DNA of 64,000 nt from Moringa oleifera (lineage: Eukaryota > Streptophyta > Magnoliopsida > Brassicales > Moringaceae): positions 2,651,501 through 2,715,500 of the forward strand of contig JAJFZO010000028.1 of assembly GCA_021397835.1 (NCBI GenBank), given 5' to 3'. Made by a program: the position numbers and the translations under genes. Of this stretch, positions 47,810 to 60,800 are shown piece after piece. The notes beneath the pieces are model-generated. The model saw only the letters and a program-made list of their open reading frames with translations. It did no database searches and was not told where the DNA came from. Positions within the stretch are counted from its first letter, which is position 1. Each line of letters starts with the position of its first letter.

Positions 47810-47880
47810 TGGGACGGAAGGATTCGAACCTCCAAATAGCAGGACCAAAACCCATTGCCTTACTGCTTGGCTATGCCCCA
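47810..47880 (-). tRNA. trnQ-UUG: Plastid-derived tRNA-Gln (UUG)
   Basis: The minus strand starts tggggcatagccaagcag and ends ttcgaatccttccgtccca, with TTG in the anticodon loop (ggttttggtcc). It differs from typical plastid trnQ by a few C-to-T/G-to-A changes. The cloverleaf is largely intact, but as a nuclear copy it would need nuclear promoter elements to be expressed. Confidence 0.93.
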
Positions 47881-48225
47881 TTTAGATTTTTATTCAACAC
47901 TAATAAAGACTAATATTATTAGTGGTTGTTTATCAATTCCAGCCCAAATATCTATGAAATAGATTAGATTGGTGTTAGGATTTCGCACGCGTAGATATAA
48001 AATGATACCAAATTTATTGATCATTACATATAATTCAATTAAGATATTGTATGAAAGTATAATTTATTCTATTCTCTTATGAGAATGGAAGGATTTTTTG
48101 ATTGAGTGAGTTCACAGAAATATTTTTACTCTACCTTATTTTCCATTCTTCATTTGGACCTTATATCAATAACATATTAATAACTCAATCAAAATCAAAT
48201 TATCCACAGGAACAAAATATTTGTT

Positions 48226-48408
48226 ATGCTTAATATATGTAATTGGATTTGTATCTGTTTTAATTCTGCCCTTTTTTCGAGTAGTTTTTTATTCGCCAAA
48301 TTTCACGAAGCCTATGTTTTTTTGAATCCAATCGTAGATGTTATGCCAATAATACCTATTCTCTTTTTTCTCTTAGCCTTTGTTTGGCAAGCTACTATAA
48401 GTTTTTGA
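48226..48408 (+). CDS. psbK: Plastid-derived psbK (photosystem II protein K)
   Basis: 60 codons, beginning [20 protein letters not shown] and ending [14 protein letters not shown]. PsbK is a small membrane subunit of the photosystem II core; the C-terminal hydrophobic helix is visible. The plastid gene normally ends ...SFR and then TGA. Here the Arg codon CGA has become TGA, so the frame ends one codon early, with the original TGA directly after it (48409-48411). Several other substitutions are present (for example AFLNPIVDFMP to [11 protein letters not shown]). It has no plastid promoter function in the nucleus and is almost certainly not expressed. Confidence 0.93.
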   Translation: MLNICNWICICFNSALFSSSFLFAKFHEAYVFLNPIVDVMPIIPILFFLLAFVWQATISF

Positions 48409-48810
48409 TGAGATCCTTAATGCTGTCCTAGAAAAATTCATGATTTGTTCGAGAAAAAAAAATTTTAACAATTGGGAAGATCAAATAAGTCTTCAAACAT
48501 TAAAATTTTTGGGTAGACGTGATAAATCTGGATCATCCAATTTCCTCATTTTGAACCCTTTTTTTCATTGAAAGAACTTATTAGAATCCATCATAACACA
48601 ATACCTAATTGTTGGTATGAAAAAAATTTTGTACTAGGAAAGACTCAACTCTTATCTCCTTACAAATGAATTCTCAAAAAATCAAATCTTTTCTATTTGA
48701 TTTAATTTATAGGAATTATCGAAATTGCTTCATTTCTTAGTGCCAAAATAAATAGGACATGTGGTATAAAAATAGAGAATTTGTTCTCTTTTTTCCCCAA
48801 ATAAAGATAA

Positions 48811-48921
<111 letters not shown>

Positions 48922-49011
48922 AAAAATAATGGTTTTTTTGCTTGATTTTTATAAATGTTATAATATTATTAGGATTTTATCTATTCCAATTCCACATCAT
49001 CAAAAAAGAAT

Positions 49012-49098
49012 CAAAAAGAGAGGGATTCGAACCCTCGATACGAATAACTCATCAATGAATTAGCAACCCGACGCTTTAATCCACTCAGCCATCTCTCC
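49012..49098 (-). tRNA. trnS-GCU: Plastid-derived tRNA-Ser (GCU)
   Basis: The minus strand starts ggagagatggctgagtgg, has GCT in the anticodon loop (gggttgctaattc), a long variable arm and ggttcgaatccctctct near the 3' end. Typical plastid length (87 bp). A few substitutions in the variable arm and 3' end. Confidence 0.92.
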
Positions 49099-49940
49099 CA
49101 ATTGAAAAAGGATAATTACTATCTTACATTACATAAAAAATAATGCTTAAAAAAAAGCCCTTCTTTACTTTTTTGATACTTTACTTTTTTTGTATAGACT
49201 ACTAATTATATACCATACAACTTATATATATATATAACTTTTATGAGAAATTCCATTTAGATAAAGAAAAAGCTCGAAAGAGATATCTCAAATAAAAATA
49301 TAAAAAAGAAGAATATCTCTTTGATTTTATCTCATCCAAGAGGATCTTTTTTTATTTCCACAACCTGGCCTGGTCAGTACCCAGCTGGGCCTTTTTCTTT
49401 GTACAACAAATCAAATCATACCACTGAATCATGGCTAAAATGATTTATTTTTTTATTTAAGATAAAAAAATGTGTTTGTGATAAAGAATCAAAGTTTCAT
49501 TTATTTTTTTATTTCAATTTTTATTGACATTTATTAAAATAAAAAATCTTAATTATAATATATTTTTTATTATTTTATTTTATTTTACATTATTTATTTT
49601 ATAAATTTTATTATATTATTTCTAAAAAATATCTTTAAATATATTAAAATAAGGAAAATATGATTTCTTGCCAATACATTTTTATGTTATGACCTAAGCC
49701 CTTTTGTTGAGCCCTATATATCAAAATTCCTACAACAAAAGAAAAAAAAGACCTTATTTTATTTAGTTATTAAACTAAATAACTCAAATGAGCCATCTTT
49801 TACTAATTTTATTAGGTCTCTTTGACAAAACGCTGACATGCTCTGCTTTTCAGGAATTTTTTCTGATTCGATTTTATTTTGATTACATCCAATTACCTTG
49901 TTCGACAAAAGGTTCTTGTATATACAATAATCGCATTGTA
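49099..49940. other. Plastid trnS-trnG spacer
   Basis: A non-coding plastid spacer of about 840 bp with long AT-rich stretches (49440-49660). No coding sequence is expected here in plastomes, and none is seen. Confidence 0.7.
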
Positions 49941-50710
49941 GCTGGTATAGTTTAGTGATAAAAGTGTGATTCTTTTTATTAACCCTTTTAATAGTTAAGA
50001 GGACCTTTGATTTGGTTCATCTTACGATCGAAAACTCTATTTCTTAAAAGGATTTAATCCTTTATCTTTCAATGAAAAATTTGAGGAGGAGTATACATTC
50101 TCGTGATTTATATCCAAAAGTCAATTATAAATTGTAAAATTAATTGGATTATGAAATTATGAAACATAATTTTTGAATTGGATCGCTATTTTCAATTAAC
50201 TAAGTATGAGAAAAGGATCCATGGATAAAGATAGAAAAATTTATTTCTAATCGTAACTAAATCTTCAATTAAATTTTGGTTTTGTATAGAAAAAATTAAA
50301 GTAAAATAGCTAATAAATGATAACTTTAGTTTATTAGAGACATTGACATATTGTTTTAGCTCGGTGGAAACAAAGTACTTTTCCTAAGAATTCTATTAAA
50401 TAGAAGTAGAGAATGAAGTAACTAGAAAGATTGTCTAATCTCCCTCTTCTAGAGGGATCATCTATAAAGCAAATTATTCTGAATTGAATGCATTCAAACA
50501 AAAAAGCTAACATAAATGTTATGGTCGCATTTTTATTTCGTTCCCATCTTATTATATCTGGGAATTTATCCATCTTCCATAAAAGAGCCGAATGAAACCA
50601 AATTTCCATGTTCAGCTTTGAATTAGAGACGTTAAAAATGATGAATCAACGTCAAATATAACCCCTAGCCTTCCAAGCAAATGATGTGCGCTCGATTCCT
50701 GCTACTTGCT
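49941..50710 (+). tRNA. trnG-UCC: Plastid-derived tRNA-Gly (UCC), intron-containing, decayed
   Basis: Exon 1 (49941-49963) is gctggtatagtttagtgata plus aaa. The group II intron (49964-50662) starts gtgtgat. Exon 2 (50663-50710) begins ccctagccttccaagc, with TCC anticodon, and ends gctacttgct. In functional plastid copies the acceptor stem pairs GCGGGTA with TACCCGC; here changes in both strands (GCTGGTA and TACTTGC) break the stem. The minus-strand open frame at 50334-50609 is a shadow within the intron. Confidence 0.92.
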
Positions 50711-50896
50711 TTAGATTCCCCGTTTTATATTATAGAGATAATATCTATTTAAATATGTATTAATTCATTTCAATGAAGTGAATTAATACATGAATTAATA
50801 CACAATTCCTAAAATTGTCTCACATATTCTTTATTTTTTTCAAACAAAAGATAGTAAAGTAAAAAAAATGCAAAAAAAAAAATATTGAAATGAAAA

Positions 50897-50967
50897 GTGT
50901 CCATTGTCTAATGGATAGGAGAAGGCCTTCTAAACCTTTGGTATAGGTTCAAATCCTATTGGACGCA
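50897..50967 (+). tRNA. trnR-UCU: Plastid-derived tRNA-Arg (UCU)
   Basis: gtgtccattgtctaatggat at the 5' end, TCT anticodon within ggccttctaaacc, and aatcctattggacgca at the 3' end. One C-to-T change in the acceptor stem (GTGTCC for GCGTCC) and one short deletion in the D/anticodon region make it 71 bp. Confidence 0.92.
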
Positions 50968-51153
50968 ATTTATTTCCATATATATTTTTATTTAAAGAAA
51001 GAAATATTGAATGATTTGAATAAAAGATGCTTGCTTATGTTATATATATTATATACTTATTTAATGCTTAGAAACTTATGTTATTATTAAATGAAAATAA
51101 AATTAATTAAATTAAAGAATAAAGATTAAGAATGATCGATTTCTTTTATTTAT

Positions 51154-52657
51154 TTATAATTCTTCGTGAAGCAAAAAATGTTCCATTTGTTCCTAAATAG
51201 CTTCTTTCAAAATAGCTTCTGCTTCCTTAGCGAATGTCTTAGTAGAGGATATGATTTCATGGAGCTGAGCTTTATTTGTTTTTAAGTATGTAACTCAACG
51301 AGAAATTTTCTTACATATTCAAGTTTTAATGGATCAAGATAACCATTCGTTCTGCTATAAATGGTCATTATCTATTCTTCCACTGTGAGAGGAGCTAATT
51401 GGGATTGTTTGAGTAACTCACGTAATCGTTGACCTCTTGCCAATTGATTTTGAGTAGCTTTATCAAGATTAGAAGCAAATTGCACAAAGGCTTCTAATCC
51501 GATGAATTAAGCCAATTCTAATTTTAATTTGCCAACTACTTCTTTCATAGCTTTAATTTGAGCTGTAGATCCGACTCTACAGATAGAAATATCTACATTA
51601 ATAGTAGGTCTAATTCTAGCATTGGATAGATCGATGAATAAGAATATTTATCCATCTGTAATGGAAATTACATTAGTAAGAATATAAGCCGAAATGTCTC
51701 CCGACTGGGTCTCAACTATTAGTAAAGCAGTCATACTTCTTTTACCTAACTGAGAGCTTGGTTTAGCGGCTCTTTCTAAAAGATGTGAATGCAAACAAAA
51801 AACATTTCCTAGATAAGCTTCACGACTAGGTTGTCTTTGTAATAGAAAATACATTTGAAGATAAGCTTGTGCTTCGTTGGGAGGATCATCATAAATGATT
51901 AAAGTGTGTCCTTCACAGTACATAAAATATTTATCCAAAGCAACTCTTATATAAGGCGTGAGATATTGTAATGTAGCTGGAGAATTCGCCATTTCAGCTA
52001 CCACAATAGTGTATTCCATTGCCCCTTTTTCCTAAAAAGTGGTCACTACTTGAGCCACAGAAGATGCTTTTTGACCAATAGCTACATAAACATATATTAC
52101 ATTTTGCCCTTGTTGATTGAGAATTGTATTTGTGTCTACTACTATTTTATCGGTTTGTTTGTCCCCAATAATTAATTCTCGCTACCCACATCCTATAGGG
52201 ATCATCAAATTAATAGCAATAAGTCTCGTTTAAAGAGGCTCATATACGGAACGTCTTGAAATAATACCTAGAACAGGAGATTCAATTAACCAAGATTCAA
52301 AAGCTAAAATTCACCTTGACAGTTTAGCTAGGGCATTTATAACATGATCCAAATAAGCCATACTCATAGGTATCTAAGCAATTTTCCTATTGCTTTGACA
52401 GAACTTCCCTTCATCAAACCCTCACCCATTAATACAACACTAACATTATTTGATTCTAAATTCAAGGTAATACCTATCGTACCCTCTTCAAATTCTACTA
52501 ATTCACTTGCTATTACTTCATCAAGACCATAAATATGAGGGATGCCATCACTTACTTGAAGTACGGTACCCGTATTTACAATCTTTACTTCTCTATTAGA
52601 TTGCTCAATACGTTCACGGATAATATTACTAATTTCGTCAACTCTAATGGTTACCAT
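51154..52657 (-). pseudogene. atpA: Plastid atpA (ATP synthase CF1 alpha) pseudogene
   Basis: Full-length copy of the alpha subunit of the chloroplast F-type ATP synthase, but about 20 bp shorter than the usual ~1524 bp because of indels. The N-terminus is clear ([19 protein letters not shown] from 52657, then a long match to [13 protein letters not shown] and a frame break near 52364). The central part is clear at 52019-51648 ([55 protein letters not shown]). The C-terminus ends EQMEHFLLHEEL at 51154. In-frame stops include TAG for the CAG of LKEAIQEQM near 51196. It has no transit peptide and cannot encode a working subunit. Confidence 0.95.
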
Positions 52658-52717
52658 GAGTATTTCCTAGTTCTTTTTTTTAAGCAAAAAAAAAATGCCT
52701 GTAATAAAAGTAAAGGA

Positions 52718-54020
52718 CTAATTAGTTATTTCTTTCATCACCCCAAACATACCAATATTAGCATTAATAATACATAAATGTAACTCCTTACTCAAACAAC
52801 TATTTAGAGTTCATATAGCTCCTTGTAAAGCTTATTGGAATACCCGTTGTTGGACTTGATTAATCGCTATTTGTTATTGGAAAAAATGGTTTCATTTTTG
52901 TAATTTTCTAATTGTGCCAAAGTCTTATAAGTTGAATTAATCAAATTCGATTTTTCTCATTCTATCTCAGAGTATCCATTCACTCGAAACTGATCGCCTT
53001 CATTTCTACTTTATATAAGCAAGCCCGAGCTTTTTTCAACTCTTCAATGGCCACCCGGTGTAGTTCTTTTGAATTTCAAATAGTATTCAAGATCCTTTAC
53101 TTTCAATTATCTAATAAATCACTTAATGAAAGTGGATTATCTTTACATTCATTTTAGAAATTCCATGATCCATTCCTGAATTGAACATGAATCTTTCGAT
53201 TCATTTGGCTCTCACACTCAATTACTTCAATCACTTATACTTATGCGGGGTTAATTCCCATATCTTTTTTTTTTTTTTTGTAATGTAATGAGCCTATCCT
53301 CTGCCTTTCTTTTCTATTCATACTCCAAAAAAAAAGAAGAAAATATCGAGGATGATCACTAATCTAAGACTGAAATATTCATAGGATTCTTCTAACCAAC
53401 CAAAAATATATAGTTGTCAGTAAAGTTATTTCTTTTTTTTTTTTCAAATCCAAAGAATTATTCTTTATACCTAGGTCATCAATTCAGTATTAGCAAAAAA
53501 GAGGTTTGAAATATCCATTTTCCCATTTCTAATAAAAATAAAGGGCTTAAATCATTTTATCTACATGAGTGTTTTATATCAAAAAAATTCTAACTATCCA
53601 TTTTGAAAATATTTCTATTTTAACTATAGTAATAGAAGGAGTACCATGTTGCATGTGGACTTCAACGGGTTTAGTTTTAACCATGTTAATGATCCTAGAT
53701 TTTTCGTTAATAGAAAATCAAAGTAAAGTAGATTTACTAATGAATCACGAAATGCTATGGTTCTAAAATATGATTTTTAAAATTTATTTAGAAGTAAATT
53801 ATGGGATCGTGCACCTCCTAGTTCTAAAGTGCAACTAGGTGGATCCAATCTATTCTTGAAATAAACAACTCGCACACACTCCCTTTCCAAAAAAGATCAA
53901 TACACCAAGCACTATACTTAGATTTATTGGATTTGTTGCTAAAGTATCGGTATTAAACTCGAAACTCTCAGTGGATGGTCAGTGACCCGAGGGAAGGAAA
54001 GAATCGGTTACATTTTTCAT
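52718..54020 (-). pseudogene. atpF: Plastid atpF (ATP synthase CF0 subunit I) pseudogene
   Basis: Exon 1 is exactly 145 bp (53876-54020) and reads MKNVTDSF..SGH, stop, PS, with the family Trp codon TGG changed to TGA. A group II intron of 750 bp follows (53126-53875), beginning gtgcgag. Exon 2 (52718-53125, 408 bp against the usual 410) starts taagtgatttattagataat and ends with the TAG after ...MKEITN. Exon 2 carries stops and net small deletions. Subunit I is the peripheral-stalk membrane protein that links CF0 to CF1. Its position between atpA and atpH is the normal plastid operon order. Confidence 0.94.
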
Positions 54021-54556
54021 ATAATCTCTTTAAAAAAAACGGAGTTTTTTTGTTTTGTATCACTTATTTTTTCTATTTCTATTCTATATATTTTTATATT
54101 TTATAATTTTTATTTAATTATTTATTTAATTATTTAATATAAATTGAATAATTAAATTCAATTTATCTATTTCTAGCACCTATTTCTAAACGGAGTAAAA
54201 AATCTATCCTATTTAAAAATGTATTTTTTTAATTAAAAATTATCAATAATGATAATACTTATTGGAATTTACATAGAATTTGGGACCAAGTCTCATGTAA
54301 ATTTCAAAATACCTCTTTTTTGTTTTGCAACAATCCTTGAAAAATGGTTTACCTTGGACTAAGAATAAGAAGGGCAAGGAAGAAAGCGAGTCTATGTGCT
54401 AATTCCTCATCCTCAAATTAGTCCTTCCCATGGATTATTGTCCAAACGAATAAATAATTACAAGAGTGAAATCTTGATATAATTCGAAAAAGCAAGGACT
54501 AGGTCCCGGTCTATAAAATAAGAAAAAAAAAAACGTGATTTTTCAGATTTAGAGGA

Positions 54557-54802
54557 GTAAACAACATATTTCGCAAATAAAAGCGCTAATGCTACAACTA
54601 GTCCATAAATTGTTAAAGCTTCCATAAAAGCCAAACTTAGCAATAAAATACCTCATATTTTTCCTTCCGCCTTAGGTTGCCTCACGATTCCTTCGAAAGC
54701 TTGGCCCGCAGCAGTACCTTAACCAACTCCAGGTCCAATAGAAGCAAGTTCGACGACCAACCCGGCAGTAATGACGAAAGTGATAGAAATCAGTGGATTC
54801 AT
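54557..54802 (-). pseudogene. atpH: Plastid atpH (ATP synthase CF0 subunit c) pseudogene
   Basis: 82 codon positions as in the functional gene. The reading is MNPLISITFVITAGLVVELA, SIGPGVG, stop, GTAAGQAFEGIVRQPKAEGK, I, stop, [27 protein letters not shown]. The two internal stops are CAA to TAA and CGA to TGA, both C-to-T. The normal stop at 54557-54559 is lost (TAA to TAC, read as GTA on plus), so the frame runs on into the spacer. Subunit c forms the proton-translocating ring; its ion-binding Glu (in FMEALTIYG) is retained. Confidence 0.95.
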
Positions 54803-54859
54803 GATAAGTTCCTCGCACCAAAATAAAGAAATGGTTAATGATACAATCATCCAATGAAT

Positions 54860-55944
54860 TATGACTTCATTATTCCATTGCTAAGATTCATCGAGCCAAA
54901 GTAACTAAGAACTTCGAATTGAAGTAATAATATTATTGAACCATCAGAACTGCTTCGATATCTCTGTTTTAGTTCCTATCCATAGGATTTTTATGAATCC
55001 ATATATGTATATATATGTATATGTATTATTTTTTTTTTCATTTCTTTTTTGTGAACCATTCTTTGAATCATTCGTTCTTTTTCTTTGTTTCATCTTTTTA
55101 TTCATTCAATTCATAGTCAAGACGAAAGGTAAGAACTTCTACTAGAATCCATATCTAAATTCACAACAGTAGGGCAGATTAGATATATCTTAGTCAATAT
55201 CTAATATCACATATACATATGTTTTTTCCATAGCGTAAACAAACTATTCTTATTTGAATCTTAGATGAAATCGGATTCTAGAAATTTTCTTCGAAACATC
55301 CACAAGAATTGGCTTATAAACATTTGATTGCATATTCTTAATTTTACCCCCTAACCAACCCCATTTTATATGAATCTTGCTTTTTCATAAATTCTTCTCT
55401 TCCTTTTATTTATTATTATCCCCCATGGATACAATCTAAATGGGCAAATTCATTAGGTCAAATCATTGCATAGAAATAAATATCAGTATTTGATTGAGCT
55501 AAATTCACGCAATTTAATTTATTATTTATTAAAATTTTATTTTGTTTAATCGTTGAATTGAATGAAATCGACTAAAATTGGAATTGGGCATCGTTTTAAA
55601 AAAGATCTTTTTTTAATCATTTTTAATAACACGTCGTAAATAGCATAAGAATTCTTATTCAAATTATTTTCTCCTAATATTTAATTTGATTGAAATTGAA
55701 TAAACAAAACAATAGAAATATGAAGAGAATATTGATGGAGGTAGGCATAATAAATAAATGGACCAAACAAGAATTTTAAGAAAAAGATCTTTTAGATCTC
55801 TTTCCTTTCTTTATTACAATTCCCTAATATCGTAACCTTTTTTGCTATTACTCTAGATCATATATACCGTATTTGTATATTTATGTTCCCTAAGTAGATT
55901 ATCCCTACATCGGATTGGGAAAAAAGACTATTTCGAAGACTAGT
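54860..55944. other. Plastid atpH-atpI spacer
   Basis: A non-coding plastid spacer of about 1.1 kb, of expected size. The plus-strand frame at 54936-55145 is a fortuitous T-rich open frame. Confidence 0.75.
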
Positions 55945-56687
55945 CAATAATGACCCTCCATAGATTCACCTATATAAGCCGCAACTAAAGTTGCAAAACT
56001 AAGAGCTTAAATGCCGCTTGTAAATAATCCAGGGAACATCACAGGTATAAGAACCACTAAAGATACTAAAGAAACAAGAACAAGAACTATTAATTCATTG
56101 ACTGATATATTTTCGAAAAATCGAAAACTAAGTGATAAGGGTTTTGTGAAATCTTTTAAGATGTTAATGGGTAAAAGAATTGGAGTTAGTTAAATGTTTT
56201 TACAGAAATACCGTAATCCTTTTTTGGTAAGACCTGCAAAGAAATATACTACTGACTTGAGTAAAGCTAAAGCAACGATAGTATTTATATCATTCGTAGG
56301 TGTGGCTAACTCCCCATGAGGTAACTGTAAGATTTTCCAAGGTAGAAGCGCACCTAAGCAGTTAGAAACATAAATAAATAAAAATATAGTTCCAATAAAG
56401 GGAACCCATGGACCATATTATTCTCCAATCTAAGTTTTGCTCACGTCTTGAATGAATTCAAGAACATATTCGAAGAAATTTTGGCCATTAATTGGAATGG
56501 TTTGTGGATCCTAAACTGCTATAGTATCGAAACGTAATAAGATAGCAATTATAACCTAAGAAGTAATAAGCACTTGAGCATGGACTTGTAAACCTCCTAT
56601 TTGCCAATAGAAATGTTGGCTTACCTCTACACCAGATAAATCTTTTAACCCTTTTAGTGTGTTAATGGAACATGATATAACATTCAT
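55945..56687 (-). pseudogene. atpI: Plastid atpI (ATP synthase CF0 subunit a) pseudogene
   Basis: Starts [20 protein letters not shown] at 56687, continues [20 protein letters not shown] and ends ...EGHY, TGA at 55945. The total of 743 bp, against 744 for the intact gene, reveals a net one-base loss. A TAG replaces the Trp codon after VLITS (TGG to TAG), and a second stop follows near 56511. Subunit a forms the proton half-channels next to the c-ring. The plus-strand frame at 56011-56193 is a shadow. Confidence 0.94.
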
Positions 56688-56910
56688 ATTGCCCCCTAAT
56701 AGAAATAAGAACTTTAAATTATTTTGATTCAACCATCTCTCTTTTTCAACTTGCCTACTTGAATTGTATATTTTGGTTTTGGATACCAACTAAACTAATC
56801 ACATAATATCCACAGTTATTTTTATCTCTTTTTCTTTTATGCGGTTTAAGAATAGTAAATGATTCCATAAATCTAGGGAGTCCCATCCCCCTCAAATATC
56901 TTATTATTAA

Positions 56911-57606
56911 TCAAGGATTTTGTATCTCACAAATAGTGAATATTAATTTGTTAAGAATCAATCTAATTGAAGTTATAGCGTCATCATTTGTTGAAATCGA
57001 AATATCTATAACATCAGGATCACAATTTGTATCGATTAAAGAAATTGTTGTAATTCCCAAAGTGATGCATTCTCAAAGAGCCATATATTCTTCTTGTTGA
57101 TCGATGATGATTACAATATCAGGTAACCTTACAATGTATTTAATGCTGCCTAGATATGTTTGCAAGTGAGATAATTGTCTCTTCAACATGGTTGCATCTT
57201 TTTACGGAAGACGGTTGAGCCCCCTTATCTTTTGTTTCGTTCTTAAATCTTTAAACTTATGAAGTCTCGTTTCTATAGTGGACCAATTTGTTAACATACC
57301 ACCAATCCATTTTTTATTAACATAATGACATCGAGCCCTTATTGTAGCCCACGCCATTGAATCAGCTGCTTTATTTTTGGTCCCAATAATTAAGAATTAT
57401 TTTCCCCTACTTGCTGCATCAAACACTAAATCACAAGCTTTTGACAAAAAAAGAGTAGTTCTAGTTAGATTTGTAATATGAATACCTTTACACTTTGTAG
57501 AGATATACGGTGCCACTCTAGGATTCCATTTTCTGGTACCATGACCAAAATGAACTTTTGCTTCCATCATTTTTGCTAAATTGATGTTCCAATATCTTTT
57601 TGCCAT
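56911..57606 (-). pseudogene. rps2: Plastid rps2 (ribosomal protein S2) pseudogene
   Basis: The N-terminus is clear from 57606: [69 protein letters not shown], then TAA where the family has CAA (Gln), followed by FLIIGT. The downstream match continues through the [12 protein letters not shown] and [12 protein letters not shown] regions to IQNP and TGA at 56911-56913. About 15 bp shorter than the usual ~711 bp. S2 is a small-subunit protein of the plastid ribosome. Confidence 0.94.
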
Positions 57607-57832
57607 TTTTCCTCACACTTCCTTTCGTTTAGGAAAAAAAAAAGGGAAAGGAGGTTCCCTGAAATAAATAATTGTTCCAATGGAACCTTCTCTTTTGCCG
57701 AAGATTTCCCTTTTATACATGATCCAAGCCATTACTTTCTATTCATTATTATCTTTATTACTATTAACGAATTAACAAATCAAATGACTACAGCAAATAA
57801 CAAATAGTTAAGTTAAAAACATGAATCCGCGC

Positions 57833-60800
57833 TTAGGAATCATTAAATCCTGTAAAAGATCGTTTAGATGTATCGTGTAAATTCTTTGAAATGCAAGAGT
57901 CTAATAATTTTCTATGGTGGAAGAAAATATCTCTCATTTCCCCCTTGAATAAATATAAATTCTTTTTTTTTTTTTGGTTTCCAAAAGAATGCTGGGTCTT
58001 GAATAATACATTAATCCTTTGAATTCGATACCCACAGGGATCATCCCCCCTATAACAACATTCTCTTTCAGGCCTTTCAACCAATTAATATGACCTTGGA
58101 AAGCAGGGTTTGCTAAAACTCAAGCGGTTTCTTGAAAATTTGCTTTGGATATAAAACATTGAGTATTCAGAGATGCTCTCATTATTCCTAATAAAACAGC
58201 TCGATAACAGATCGCTTCTTCTAAAGTACATCCCATTCGTTCTACTCGTAACAATCCAATCATTTCTCTAGGTAAAAAAACATTAGACATTCCCTCTTCT
58301 GAAATTAAAACTTTTGATGTTATTTGACGTACAATAATTTCTATATGCCTATTATGGATCTGCGCCCCCTGGGATCGATAAACCTTTTGGATCTTATTAA
58401 CCAAAGAGATACGACTTTGCACTAACTATAGCTCAGCACTAATCAAGAATCCCTAAGGAATTCCAAGAATTCGTGTTATACTTTGTTCCAACCCTCAACT
58501 CTCTTTTCTAGCTTCATCGATATTAAATCAATTGAACCTACTTTTAACACTTATTCAACTATTGGAAGACCTCGTGTTATATCACCAGATCTCGATTTTT
58601 TATATATAAACGTAACTAAAGTATCTCCTCCGTAAACGATTTATGCATAATGCCCATCAATAGTTGCTGCTGGAGTAGCCAAATAACGCTTAGCTAATCT
58701 TATTACTGCAGAGTCAATTTGAAGAATTAAAATTTGACCCAATTTTAAATGCGATCAGTTTTTGGCTATACATACATTTTCACAAATAAATTGTGTAAGA
58801 CTAATTATTGTTGACGTTTTTTTATAATAATTATGATGACAATTTTGATGGAGAAAATACCAATTCAAATTGAATGGATTCAAAATGACATTACTCCATT
58901 AATAGGGATCATAAATCTTCCCGTTTTCATCCATTAAGTAATATTTAATTACTTGAAAAATAAGTTTTAAATTGTCAAGTTGAAAATATTTTGTTATCAA
59001 GATTTGATTGTAAGTTATTAAATAGTAAAATGAATAAAAATTCATAATTTGAATGGCTGTTCCTAAAGGGCCCAACGAATTTCTAATTATGATTAGAGGA
59101 TTCTTTTTAATTTTAATTGATTTTTTTATCACACTGTGATATTTTACCTGATTGAATGGACCCATTCAAAAACAACTAAATGATGACAAAATTATCAAAG
59201 GTTGGCATTCCTTATTTCTATTCAACAACATACAAATAGTTTTGTGATTTTGGCTAAGTGATTGTTGAATCCTTGCCTTAAAATAAATGGAATAAACAAA
59301 TTGATGCAATCTGACCCATTACTAGAGATCAATCCTGAACTTTGATGGATTGTTCCTTTTTCTGATATACGAAATATGGGATTTTACTAAGTTGATTCTT
59401 AGGAAATCTCGAATCAAACCATTTGTACTCACTTCAACAAAGAAAGTACGAACCTCTTCAAACGAAAGAACTTTTGTTGTGTTGGTCCTAATTCAAGACT
59501 AAACAAGTTCGAACCAATTGAATATTTGTGTTAGAAATTCCTCGGGCTAGTTTGCCATTTCCATAAAGGACATAATTGACGACTTCAAATTGCATATTAT
59601 CCTTTTCCCAAAATATATCATGTGGAAAAAGTGTTGTGAAATTTATACAGTCTGCTATCTCATATGTGGCTACGAGTCGCACCAAAACAAAATACTTTTT
59701 CTTAATAGGTGTGATCCATTGGATATAGATCCAACTTTTCAATTTTTTTGATTCTTTAAAGTCTGTTTTTCCACCTTTCTAGCAGTATCAAGATGTCACT
59801 ATGTTGGGATATCTTATCTGTCTTTCTCAAAAAATTGATATCTCTAGAAAAGATTTTAAGTTCAATACTCTTTTTTTTCTCTCATTTGGACCAATCCACC
59901 TACTTAACTTCATGTATTTAAAGTGATTCGTATATCTACTCTAACGATACTATTGTTCCGTACCATTATGGAAGAAGATTCGGGTAAAATTTACATTTCC
60001 TTGGGAATGAAAAAAAAAATCGATCTACCTTCATTTGGTACTTTATCTTAAATTTTTTGACTCCTCGATACTCAATCACATCCTCTTTTTTCACGATTGA
60101 ATGCACCCCTATAGTCCCATATTCAAGAATTCTTGAACTTTTTCTTTTGTATCAAGGATCGTCAAAAAATGCAAGAATACTATTTTTACGAAAAATACTA
60201 TTTATAGGTATTTTAATTTGAGATACTTGAACGTGGCATTAGTTTTTTTTCTTGTTCTTGAATCGATTGGAATGGAATGATAAATGGATTTATTCGTCTC
60301 TTTGCTAATAAATCTGAATTCTTATGATGATTAGCAAAATTTATGAGATTACAATGACTAGTACTTATGATTCAATTAAATTCTAAATAATCAAGAATCC
60401 CATAGTTTTTTATCAGAGAAATCCAGTATGAAAAGTTCTTTATGTTAATTGAATCCTCGATTCTCCAATAAATTGACCCGCAATAATACCTACAACTTCT
60501 CCTAATTCAACTAAGTCACCATGAGTGGGACTTCGACCATAATATAATCAACAGATCCAAGATGTACTCCTACAAGTAATAGGGTTTGAATAGATATTGA
60601 TTGTGATCGAAAGGTTATGAATCGATTGACAAGTCCAATCCCAATATCTTGATTTCGAATGGCGATACATCGCGGGCCAAATATATATCATTTGCTAATA
60701 CACGACTAATTAATGTTTGTATAAAAATTCTTTCTGGCATCATCCTTTTTTTTTTTGGACTATAAAAATCCCTCTGATGGTGCCACAATCTGTTTTACAT

